The position numbers and the translations under genes were made by a program. DNA of 20,311 bases from Candidatus Alcyoniella australis (GTDB taxonomy: Bacteria; Lernaellota; Lernaellaia; JAVCCG01; Alcyoniellaceae). The stretch lies in NCBI GenBank assembly GCA_030765605.1, contig JAVCCG010000076.1:1-20311 (forward strand), written 5' to 3'. The notes under the pieces were generated by a model. That model was not told the origin of the DNA and searched no databases. It saw only the letters and a list, made by a program, of their open reading frames with translations. This document shows, in pieces, positions 14,265 to 20,311 of this stretch. Positions within the stretch are counted from its first letter, which is position 1. Every line of letters starts with the position of its first letter.

Positions 14265-15520
14265 TTGACGAACGCCCGGAAGTGTTCGTTGTCGATCAGG
14301 TCGTCGTACTCCTCGCGCTCGCGGATCAGGTGGGCGCGGCGGCCCTTGACCATCACCTCGGCCGGACGCGGGCGCGAGTTGTAGTTGCTCGCCATCGAGA
14401 AACCGTAGGCCCCGGCCGAGAGTACGCACAGCAAACCGCCGGGATCGACCGGCGGCAGCTCGCGACCGCGCGCCAGGAAGTCGGCCGACTCGCAGATCGG
14501 ACCCACCACGTCCTGCACTACCTTGCGCTTGCGCGTGCGCAGCACCGGGCGGATCTCGTGGCGGCTGTTGTAGAGCGCCGGTCGGATCAGGTCGTTCATC
14601 CCGGCGTCGACGATGGTGAAGCGCTTGCCGTGCTGGTCCTTGTGATAGAGCACCCGCGTGATCAGCGCACCGGCGTTGCCCGCGATCATTCGTCCGGGCT
14701 CGAGCACCAGGCACACGTCGAGCCCATTCAGCTCGGCCCGCAGCGCCGCAGCGTAGCTGCGCGGATGCGGCCCCGGCCCGTTGCCGTAGTCGATGCCCAG
14801 ACCGCCGCCCACATCGAGCAGACCGATGCGGTGCCCGTCGGCCTCAAGTCGTTCGATCAACGCGCGCAGCTTGCGCAGCGCCTGGGTAAAAGGATCGAGC
14901 TCGAGAATCTGACTGCCAATGTGACACGAGAGGCCGACGATATCGACGTTGCGCAACCGCGCGGCGCGCCGATAGAACGCGGGGGCCTCATCGATGTCCA
15001 CGCCGAACTTCTCGCTTTTAAGCCCCGTGGCCAAGTGGGGATGGGTCTTGGGGTCGATGTCCGGATTGACGCGAATCGCGATCGGCGCGCGGCGTTTAAC
15101 GCGGCCGGCGATCTTGTCGATCCGCAGCAGCTCCTGCCCGCTTTCGACGCTGAACATCTTGATCCCGGCGTTGAGCGCGTAGGAGATCTCCTGGTCGGTC
15201 TTGCCCACGCCGGAGTAGACGATGCGCCCGGGCAGCACCCCGGCGTACAGCGCGCGAAACAGCTCGCCGCCCGAGACGATATCCGCGCCCGAGCCCTGGG
15301 CGGCCAGCACCGCGAGCACGGCCAGCGAGCTGTTGGCCTTGACCGAGTAGCAGATCTGATGCTCCAGGCCGGAGAAGGCCCGGTCGAACACCTTGTAGTG
15401 CTTGACCAGCGCGGCATGGGAATAGACATAGAGCGGCGTGCCGTAACGCGCGGCCAGACGCCGCAGTTTAAGCCCCTCGCAGCACAGATCTCCGCGCAAA
15501 TCGTAGTTGAAGTGATGCAT
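14261..15520 (-). CDS. lysA: Diaminopimelate decarboxylase
   Basis: Encodes 419 residues of a fold-type III PLP enzyme that decarboxylates meso-diaminopimelate to lysine. PLP Lys61 is in CYSVKANSS. Other motifs: KSEKFGVD, CHIGSQI, LDVGGGLGIDY, EPGR, VDAGMNDLIRPALYNSRHEI, GPICESADFLA and SAGAYGFSMASNYNSRPRPAEV. GAGGGC lies just upstream of the ATG, which overlaps the stop of the preceding lipoprotein gene (TGATG). The dapF start overlaps its own stop. The whole lipoprotein-lysA-dapF block is thus translationally linked. Confidence 0.97.
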   Translation of the reverse strand: MHHFNYDLRGDLCCEGLKLRRLAARYGTPLYVYSHAALVKHYKVFDRAFSGLEHQICYSVKANSSLAVLAVLAAQGSGADIVSGGELFRALYAGVLPGRIVYSGVGKTDQEISYALNAGIKMFSVESGQELLRIDKIAGRVKRRAPIAIRVNPDIDPKTHPHLATGLKSEKFGVDIDEAPAFYRRAARLRNVDIVGLSCHIGSQILELDPFTQALRKLRALIERLEADGHRIGLLDVGGGLGIDYGNGPGPHPRSYAAALRAELNGLDVCLVLEPGRMIAGNAGALITRVLYHKDQHGKRFTIVDAGMNDLIRPALYNSRHEIRPVLRTRKRKVVQDVVGPICESADFLARGRELPPVDPGGLLCVLSAGAYGFSMASNYNSRPRPAEVMVKGRRAHLIREREEYDDLIDNEHFRAFVK

Positions 15521-15870
15521 CAGCCCTCGCCGTCCCCCTGGTCGTCCTGCTGCTGGTCCTCGTCGTTCCCTTGATCGTCCTGCTGCTGCTCCGGCGTTGA
15601 GGCCGCCTTGGCCGGGTCCTGGATTGCGGGCTGCGCGTTGCGATCAATGGCCGGGCCGAAACCGTATTCGCCCAGCGGCGGAGGCGTCGGCTCGGCGAGC
15701 GGACTGTCGGCCTGGTCCGCATCGTCGTCGTCGTCATCGTCGGCGGTTGCCGCGTCGTCCGCGGTCTTATACGGCTCGGGCGGCAGCTTGTAGCCGCAGG
15801 CGCAGATCAACGTCAGCGCGGTCAACAACGCGGCCAGCGCCAGTCGTGCCATGGGTCTGCGCCGCAGCAT
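15520..15870 (-). CDS. LptM/LppL-like small lipoprotein with acidic tail
   Basis: Encodes about 116 residues. An N-terminal basic and hydrophobic signal leads to CACGYKLPPEP, with Cys25 the likely lipidated residue. The stretch after the Cys resembles the CGxKGPLxxP signature of LptM (YifL)/LppL lipoproteins. Genes of that type are known to sit just upstream of lysA or dapF in proteobacteria, as here, and LptM helps assemble the LPS translocon LptDE. Beyond residue 38 the protein is low-complexity: an Asp run (44-50), a Pro-rich piece and two 11-residue repeats (95-105 and 106-116, QQQDDQG type). The start could also be the ATG at 15852. The LptM link is inferred from motif and position. Confidence 0.65.
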   Translation of the reverse strand: MLRRRPMARLALAALLTALTLICACGYKLPPEPYKTADDAATADDDDDDDADQADSPLAEPTPPPLGEYGFGPAIDRNAQPAIQDPAKAASTPEQQQDDQGNDEDQQQDDQGDGEG

Positions 15871-15881
15871 GGTGATCCAGC

Positions 15882-17417
15882 CTAGAAGTGGAAAACGAAG
15901 TTGCTCTGGATCGTGAACAGGTTCTCCACGTCCTCGTAGCTGTCGTAGAAATACTGGCCGGGCCAGAACCCGCCGAACAGCAGCGAGGCGGTGAAGTGAT
16001 CGTAGAGCGTGTACGACGTCTCGTAATTCAGCTCGAAACCCAGCTCGTGACTGGCGTCCGAGCCGTCGCGCCCCTTGCCCGACTCGTTGATCCACGAGTA
16101 CAGGCCAAAGAGGCTGAAGCGCAGGTCCGCCAACTGTAGATAGCCGCCGGCCTTGGCGTACATGCCGTTTTGCACCTGGCCGAAGATCTCCTCCCACAGA
16201 ATCATGTCCACGTTGTAGTCCGCGTCAAAGGGGTAGGTATAGACCTTCTTGCCAAAGGCGGCCTGGTTGGCGACCACCGAGCTGATGAAGTCGATCTTGT
16301 TGTCCGGATCGTCCGGGTCCGCGTCGTAGATCGCCTTGGCCTCGGCCAGATTGGCCGCAGCGTCGGCGTCCCACTCGCGCAGCGGATCGGAGTCGCGCGG
16401 CGAGCTGAAGCCGGAGTAGATCCCCGCGCCCCAGAAATCGTCGTCCCAATGCGCCTCGAGCGCCGCGATGTAGGCGCTGAGCTCGATCTTGCCGCCGCCC
16501 TCGCCCACCGGCAGACCTTGCTCTTCCAGTTCGCTGACCACGCTGTGCGGAATCTGGGTCATCGAGCCGTTGAACAGCACGCCCTCGGCCTCGATGGTCA
16601 TCCGGCTGAACATCACCTTGGCCCAGGCGTCGTAGATGAAGATCCGCGCGTTGGTCGAGTCCTGGTTGCGGTGGGCCAAATACAACCCGCCGGTGAACGG
16701 CCGGTCCAGCCAGTTGAACAGGGCGAAGAACTGGTGCACGTCGTTGGTGCCGCTCTTGAAATCGCTCTCGGCCAAACGGTCGTAGCCCAGAGCGGGCAGC
16801 GCCGGGCCGACCTTGAGCAGCCACATAAAGCGGTCGTAGGTGTCGCCGTTGTCCGAGTCCAGGCCGTTGCCGTCGTTGGAGAAAATCCCCAGGCCGTAGT
16901 GCGAGCCCTGGCGGCCGATGCGCAGCTGGCCCAGAGGCGTGGTCACCTGGCCCCAAGCCCGCGAGAGCAATACCGAGGGGACCTCGTCGCCCGAGCGCGT
17001 GGTGTACGAGGTATCGCTGGACATCACGCCGCCCTGCGCAAGCTCGTACTCGCCCAAATCGAAACTGTCGATCACCGAGCTGTCGTCAGGGTCGCGCATC
17101 ACGTCGATTATCGGCTCGCGCTCCACCAGGTTCTGACCCAGCAGCACGTTGCGCAGGCAGTCCAACTGCATGTGCAACGAGATGTTGTCGCCCACGGACA
17201 GCGACGGGTCGAGCTTGAGCCGTTGGTCCATGTAGCTCCACCAGTCGGAGTCCTCGGCAAAGTACCAACCGGTGCCGAAGATATTGTCGTAGCGCACGCG
17301 GTAGTAACCCGAGATGTCCAGGTCCACGTTGCTCGACAGGTCGACCGCGACCGCGGGCGTACACAGCGTCAGCATCAGACACAACGCGACAAGGGCCGGT
17401 GCGATTCGATAGATCAT
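15882..17417 (-). CDS. Predicted outer-membrane beta-barrel protein (large)
   Basis: Encodes 511 residues with a signal peptide (cut after AVA near residue 24). The mature part shows alternating hydrophobic/aromatic strands and ends in FVFHF, the C-terminal Phe signal for Bam-dependent insertion. The early segment VDLDISGYYRVRYDN and the RAWGQVTTPLGQLRIGRQ stretch resemble porin or alginate-type channel strands, but I cannot name the family. Length would suit a 16-18-strand barrel. GGGAGG lies 7 nt upstream of the ATG. It ends 11 nt before the lipoprotein gene, so it is probably co-transcribed with it and with lysA. Confidence 0.75.
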   Translation of the reverse strand: MIYRIAPALVALCLMLTLCTPAVAVDLSSNVDLDISGYYRVRYDNIFGTGWYFAEDSDWWSYMDQRLKLDPSLSVGDNISLHMQLDCLRNVLLGQNLVEREPIIDVMRDPDDSSVIDSFDLGEYELAQGGVMSSDTSYTTRSGDEVPSVLLSRAWGQVTTPLGQLRIGRQGSHYGLGIFSNDGNGLDSDNGDTYDRFMWLLKVGPALPALGYDRLAESDFKSGTNDVHQFFALFNWLDRPFTGGLYLAHRNQDSTNARIFIYDAWAKVMFSRMTIEAEGVLFNGSMTQIPHSVVSELEEQGLPVGEGGGKIELSAYIAALEAHWDDDFWGAGIYSGFSSPRDSDPLREWDADAAANLAEAKAIYDADPDDPDNKIDFISSVVANQAAFGKKVYTYPFDADYNVDMILWEEIFGQVQNGMYAKAGGYLQLADLRFSLFGLYSWINESGKGRDGSDASHELGFELNYETSYTLYDHFTASLLFGGFWPGQYFYDSYEDVENLFTIQSNFVFHF

Positions 17418-17430
17418 TTATCGTCCTCCC

Positions 17431-17450
17431 GCCCGGATCGATTTCCGGGC
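17431..17450 (-). promoter_or_regulatory. Hairpin between the two outer-membrane protein genes
   Basis: A perfect 7-bp stem, GCCCGGA/TCCGGGC, with a 6-nt loop occupies the 39-nt gap and ends just before the ribosome binding site of the downstream barrel gene. No U tract follows. It may stabilise or partly stop the transcript, or modulate initiation of the next gene. Confidence 0.4.
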
Positions 17451-17456
17451 CTGCAA

Positions 17457-18245
17457 TCAGAAGTTGCTGGTCAGGCCCAGGCGCAGTCCGATGCCGCCCA
17501 AGTCGCCGTCCAGATCGTATTCCTGCCAATGCCATGTCCCGTCGCCATCGTCGATCAGCTCGGCCTCGACGCCGGTCCAGCGGCAGGTCTCGTACGACAG
17601 CGCCGCGCTCAGTCCCACTCGGCGCGTAACGAAATAGTCCAGGCCAATCAGGCCGTGGTAGCCCGCGGCCCAGCCCGAACGCTCGAAGCGTTGACTCTGG
17701 TAGAGGTAGTCGCGCTCGCCCGCGGCCGCCCCGGGGTCGAGCTGCCGGTCCTGCAGGTCGGGGCCGGAGATCACACTTTGTACGTAATAGGCGCCCGCGC
17801 CCACGCCGACAAAGGGCCGGATCTGGTCGCGCTCGCCTAGAAACATCTGGTATTTAAGGGTAATCAGCGTCGGGAGCACTAGTTGCGAAAACCCGACGTC
17901 GACTTCGCTGTCGGGCTGGAAGTACAGCCAGGAGAAGCGTTCGCTGATCTCGAATCCCAGGCCGATGCGCGAGATGTATTTGAATTGCAACGCCGGGCCG
18001 AGCACCAGGCTCTCGCGATTGGGTCCATAATAGGATGCACCCTGGCTATCGTAGCTGTAGGTGATGCCCGACATGGTCTTGGCCCAGTCGTTGTCGAGCA
18101 TGGTCGCGCCGTAGATATCGCTGTCCAGCGGCACGATCCCGTCCAGACTCAGGCCCACGGCGATGCCGCTGCGATGGGCCGCGGCCGGAGCCGCAACGGC
18201 CAGCACCAGCAGTGCGGCGATCAGCATCATCGACCTGTCGTGCAT
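17457..18245 (-). CDS. Predicted outer-membrane beta-barrel protein
   Basis: Encodes 262 residues from the ATG at 18245, preferred because AAGGGGG lies 8 nt upstream and a proper signal peptide begins there (cut near residue 22, APAAA). An in-frame start 33 nt earlier lacks support. The mature protein has many short amphipathic strands (LGPALQFKYISRIGLGFEISERF, RPFVGVGAGAYYV, WAAGYHGLIGLDYFVTRRVGLSAALSYE) and ends in SNF with terminal Phe. The pattern fits an 8-10-strand barrel of the broad OmpW/OmpA-like type; no function can be assigned. It is the first gene of the minus-strand run, transcribed from the divergent region. Confidence 0.75.
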   Translation of the reverse strand: MHDRSMMLIAALLVLAVAAPAAAHRSGIAVGLSLDGIVPLDSDIYGATMLDNDWAKTMSGITYSYDSQGASYYGPNRESLVLGPALQFKYISRIGLGFEISERFSWLYFQPDSEVDVGFSQLVLPTLITLKYQMFLGERDQIRPFVGVGAGAYYVQSVISGPDLQDRQLDPGAAAGERDYLYQSQRFERSGWAAGYHGLIGLDYFVTRRVGLSAALSYETCRWTGVEAELIDDGDGTWHWQEYDLDGDLGGIGLRLGLTSNF

Positions 18246-18435
18246 CGGGCATTCCCCCTTGAACCGCAAAACCCACACTTATCGACCGCCGCGGCCGCGC
18301 TGAAAACGGATCAACGCGGCGCATGCAATACACCGCTCCTTCCCCCCCCGGGACAACGCGTTTATCAGCGCCCGAAGATTGGGAAAAGCGCAAAAATCTC
18401 TTTGCCGCTTGGAAAAAACGGCCTATGAACGCGCC

Positions 18436-18465
18436 AAACTAGCACTTGCCCCACGAGCCTGTCAA
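18436..18465 (-). promoter_or_regulatory. Candidate left-facing promoter
   Basis: On the minus strand a perfect TTGACA (18465-18460) is followed after 18 nt by TAGTTT (18441-18436), a poor -10. If real it would give a leader of about 185 nt for the barrel gene starting at 18245. Its -35 lies inside the palindrome at 18458-18477. Confidence 0.35.
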
Positions 18466-18477
18466 CGCGCTGACAGG
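18458..18477. promoter_or_regulatory. Operator-like palindrome CCTGTCA-N6-TGACAGG
   Basis: A perfect 7-bp inverted repeat with a 6-nt spacer covers the left-facing -35 and ends 20 nt before the right-facing -35. The 20-bp symmetry and position between diverging promoters fit a dimeric repressor or activator site. The regulator is not in the window. Confidence 0.45.
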
Positions 18478-18497
18478 GGCGCTAAACAGGACCGTGC

Positions 18498-18527
18498 TTG
18501 ACACCCTACGACAAGCATCTCGATAAT
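18498..18527 (+). promoter_or_regulatory. Sigma70-type promoter, right-facing
   Basis: TTGACA (18498-18503, perfect) is followed after 18 nt by GATAAT (18522-18527, five of six). This is the best promoter match in the window. Transcription would start near 18534, giving a leader of about 190 nt before the beta-barrel gene. Confidence 0.6.
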
Positions 18528-18578
18528 GGCCGCACTTGGCCTGGAGTATTAATAAGGGTTCGTAGCGAGGCGCATAAG

Positions 18579-18695
18579 ATGCCGCAAGAACGAGAAAGCC
18601 GAGTCGATCCTCCGCAGGCGTACTTGATTCAGTACGTCGAGGACGGATCGGCGAGAATGACGAAATTATTGCGAACATATTGTGCGCCGCAGTAG
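18579..18695 (+). CDS. Possible 38-residue leader peptide or small protein
   Basis: An ATG preceded by GAGG at 8 nt opens a 38-codon frame ending 28 nt before the chosen start of the beta-barrel gene. The peptide is charged, with no signal or membrane segment, and resembles nothing I know. Base composition is less GC-rich than the surrounding genes. It could be a true small protein, a leader peptide, or chance within an untranslated leader; a hairpin (CGTACT/AGTACG) lies inside it near 18618-18636. Confidence 0.25.
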   Translation: MPQERESRVDPPQAYLIQYVEDGSARMTKLLRTYCAPQ

Positions 18696-18723
18696 ATCCC
18701 TTATGAATAATCCAGGCCTATTT

Positions 18724-19392
18724 ATGAACGCTGATAACCCGCGAATGTTCCCGCTGATCTGCACGATGATCGCCGTGCTGCTGCTGCTGTGCGCGGCCGC
18801 GCCTTGCGTTGCGCAGGAAGTAGCGGACCAGGCCGAAGAAACCCAGGGGGCAAAGAAGGCCGAATCCACGCCCCTGGACCTGTTTTTCGGTCCCCAGGCC
18901 GGAATGATGTGGCTGTTTCTGTTCGCCGAGGACGTCGAGGAGTACAAGCTGCCGCCGCACTGGGGTTACGGCGGGCACATTGTGAAAATCTGGCACTTTT
19001 CCTGGTCGCGCAACATGGCCCTCGAGGGCAGTTTCTTACACAGCGAGGGGGACGGCGAGGTCGAACGACTCGATGGCTCGACCTACACCATCGACGTGAT
19101 CGCCGACCAAGCCTCGGCAATGGTGGCCTACTTCTTTCCCGGCGCGCGGATCACGCCCTACATCGCCGGCGGGTTCGGCGCGACCTATCTGCGCTGGACG
19201 ATCAGCGATTCCAACGAGTCGGACGACGAGTGGGACTTGACGCTCAACGCCGGAGCGGGAATGGACGTGCAGATCATCCCCCACTGGACCTTCGGCCCGA
19301 CCATGCGCGTAACCCAAATTTTCCCCCAAGAGCTGACCAAGGGCTGGATCACCGGCACTTCGTTGTTGCTCCGCACATCGCTTAGGTTCTGA
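18724..19392 (+). CDS. Small outer-membrane beta-barrel protein
   Basis: Encodes about 222 residues from the ATG at 18724. Other in-frame starts at 18682 (GTG), 18703 and 18745 are possible; 18724 is preferred only because AGG lies 7 nt upstream. A signal peptide is clear (MFPLICTMIAVLLLLCAAAPCVAQ). The mature part has alternating strands (MALEGSFLHSEGDG, SAMVAYFFPGARITPYIAGGFGATYLRW, LTLNAGAGMDVQIIPHWTFGPTMRVTQIF) and ends LRTSLRF with terminal Phe. The segment PGARITPYIAGGFGATY is typical of OmpA-like 8-strand barrels. The next gene starts 1 nt after its stop. Confidence 0.75.
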   Translation: MNADNPRMFPLICTMIAVLLLLCAAAPCVAQEVADQAEETQGAKKAESTPLDLFFGPQAGMMWLFLFAEDVEEYKLPPHWGYGGHIVKIWHFSWSRNMALEGSFLHSEGDGEVERLDGSTYTIDVIADQASAMVAYFFPGARITPYIAGGFGATYLRWTISDSNESDDEWDLTLNAGAGMDVQIIPHWTFGPTMRVTQIFPQELTKGWITGTSLLLRTSLRF

Positions 19393-19393
19393 A

Positions 19394-20011
19394 ATGAAAT
19401 ACCCAAAACTGATCGCCGTACTCTCCCTGGCCCTGCTCCTCAGCGCACTGAGCGCCCAGCCCTGCGCGGCCGTGACCGAGCGCGAGCTGGGCCTGGCGGC
19501 CCAGGGCGGCTACGAGCTGCTTTTGGGCGAGGCCTCCGACGTGCTCGACGGCGGACCGTGCTTTGGCATCAACGTCTCCTACGGCCTGACCCGCTGGTTC
19601 GGACTGGCCCTGGACTCGACCTACGGCATGCACTCGGTGGCGGACGAGGAAAAGTACGGCAAGCTGGATCTGACGCTGGTCAACGTGCTGGCCGGGCCAC
19701 GATTTACCCTCGACCTCGACCCGGTGTTCCCCTACGCCCAGCTGCTGGCCGGAGCCTCGATCTGGCGCTACGACGTGGAGTACGAACAGGACGACGGCGA
19801 GACGTTCACCGATGACGATCAGCGCGGACGCGGCGCCCTGGCCGCGAGCCTGGGGTTCGACGCCGCACTGTCGGACAACTTCCAACTGGGCATCAACGGA
19901 CGCTATTTCCATTTACTCGACGGCCTGAACCTGCCCAACGCCCACGACGACCTGCACGACGTGAACCTAAGCGGCGTACAGATCATGCTCCGCGCCGGCC
20001 TGATCTTTTAG
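19394..20011 (+). CDS. Small outer-membrane beta-barrel protein (second of the pair)
   Basis: Encodes 205 residues with a signal peptide (MKYPKLIAVLSLALLLSALSAQPCAA, cut near 25). Strand-like segments (GGPCFGINVSYGLTRWFGLALDSTYG, NVLAGPRFTLDLDPVFPYAQLLAGASIWRY, GALAASLGFDAALSDNFQLGINGRYFHL) and the end QIMLRAGLIF with terminal Phe fit an 8-strand OmpA-like barrel. It shares overall layout with the gene before it but not close sequence, so an old duplication is possible. The ATG is 1 nt after the preceding stop, with TTAGG 9 nt upstream. Confidence 0.78.
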   Translation: MKYPKLIAVLSLALLLSALSAQPCAAVTERELGLAAQGGYELLLGEASDVLDGGPCFGINVSYGLTRWFGLALDSTYGMHSVADEEKYGKLDLTLVNVLAGPRFTLDLDPVFPYAQLLAGASIWRYDVEYEQDDGETFTDDDQRGRGALAASLGFDAALSDNFQLGINGRYFHLLDGLNLPNAHDDLHDVNLSGVQIMLRAGLIF

Positions 20012-20023
20012 CGGGGGGTGGGG

Positions 20024-20045
20024 AAAGATCGTTAAAACGATCTTT
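20024..20045 (+). terminator. Hairpin terminator after the beta-barrel pair
   Basis: AAAGATCGT (20024-20032) pairs perfectly with ACGATCTTT (20037-20045) around a TAAA loop, 12 nt after the stop. The 3' arm ends in TTT, but the flank then reads GTGTG, so termination may be partial or factor-aided. Confidence 0.6.
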
Positions 20046-20064
20046 GTGTGTGGCGCGAGCGGCG

Positions 20065-20311
20065 GCGGCTTGGAGCCGCAGCAAGGCTCGCATATTTCCC
20101 GGATCGTTTAGCGTCGATCTATGCCGCGTCGCGGAGAGCATCGTCGAGCCACATGCAGGTCACGTACGCGAGTTTTGCCCCGGCTCGAAGCCGGGCGGCT
20201 ATGAGCCGCAGCAAGGCTCGCATATTTCCCTGGTCATTTTGCGTAGACCCATGCCGCGACGCGGAGAGCATCGTCGAGCCACATGCAGGTCACGTACGCG
20301 AGTTTTGCCCC
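20065..20311. repeat. Tandem 130-bp non-coding structured repeats (array cut by window end)
   Basis: Copy 1 is 20065-20194; copy 2 begins at 20195 and is cut at 20311. Over the 117 shared positions 107 agree. A 130-nt period cannot keep a reading frame, and no open frame spans it, so it is non-coding. Each copy folds into several small hairpins: GCGGCT/AGCCGC with a 3-nt loop, a 4-5-bp stem at 20102-20119 and 20232-20249, a CCGC/GCGG hairpin at 20124-20134, and CCCGGCT/AGCCGGG with a CGA loop at 20179-20195. The last 51 nt of each copy (20131-20181 and 20261-20311) are identical. I recognise no named repeat family; strand of any transcript is unknown. Confidence 0.9.

Larger units (their letters stand above)
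18246..18723. other. Divergent regulatory intergenic region
   Basis: About 480 nt separate the diverging beta-barrel genes. It holds a good right-facing promoter, a candidate left-facing promoter, a palindrome, a C8 run (18342-18349) that would be a G8 run in the left-facing leader, and an AT-richer stretch at 18361-18420. To the right of the right-facing promoter is a 190-nt leader with a possible 38-residue reading frame. No tRNA or recognised riboswitch is seen. Confidence 0.6.

Noticed and set aside
14265-14714. Upstream extension of the dapF frame into lysA
   Set aside because: The DapF family N-terminus begins at the ATG at 14264, which overlaps the lysA stop; the extension is an out-of-frame reading of lysA.
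16170-17840. A 556-codon plus-strand open frame opposite the beta-barrel genes
   Set aside because: It has no recognisable domain, ribosome binding site or signal; the opposite strand has signal peptides, good ribosome binding sites and operon spacing.
18046-18334. Minus-strand open frame beginning after GAAGGAG in the barrel leader
   Set aside because: Although a ribosome-binding-like sequence precedes it, the frame runs into the barrel gene out of phase and has no protein-like features; only a very short leader peptide could be argued.
20065-20311. CRISPR array
   Set aside because: The unit is about 130 bp with no short repeat plus unique spacer pattern; the variable part still shares 22 of 30 positions, and no cas gene is present.

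Overview
The window is GC-rich DNA with tightly packed genes from a diderm (Gram-negative) bacterium: several proteins have Sec signals and outer-membrane beta-barrel character, and two are lipoproteins. Lysine synthesis through LL-diaminopimelate aminotransferase (DapL), lysA directly after a small lipoprotein gene, and the ribosomal/replication operon fit a deltaproteobacteria-like or candidate-phylum lineage. The exact phylum cannot be read from the sequence. A striking lineage trait is runs of aspartate in unrelated proteins (GH92 lipoprotein, ribosomal protein S6, DUF2232 protein, LptM-like lipoprotein).

Layout. (1) 1-2929, plus strand: a small secreted Cys-rich protein with its own terminator, then a GH92 alpha-mannosidase-type lipoprotein followed closely by a DUF6485-type Cys-rich protein. 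(2) 2930-3053: short convergent intergenic region with an AT-rich palindrome. (3) 3054-18245, all minus strand, so read from right to left: two outer-membrane beta-barrel proteins, an LptM-like lipoprotein, lysA, dapF, dapA, dapB, a fumarylacetoacetase-family gene, dapL and folK. Next, from its own leader, comes rpsF-ssb-rpsR-DUF2232-rplI-dnaB, and then an ArsA/Get3-type ATPase translationally coupled to an unknown helical protein. (4) 18246-18723: divergent regulatory region with a good sigma70-type promoter facing right, a candidate promoter facing left and a 20-bp palindrome beside both. (5) 18724-20011, plus strand: two adjacent small beta-barrel proteins and a terminator hairpin. (6) 20065-20311: the start of a tandem array of 130-bp non-coding repeats running off the window.

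How the genes work together: the window has every enzyme from aspartate semialdehyde to lysine in the aminotransferase variant (DapA, DapB, DapL, DapF, LysA). The ribosomal/replication operon makes S6, SSB, S18, L9 and DnaB, probably with feedback through a leader hairpin. The two parts with most potential novelty are the structured 130-bp repeat array, whose copies differ almost only in predicted loops and in one compensated base pair, and the S6 protein with a genetically encoded acidic/lysine heptad-like tail.
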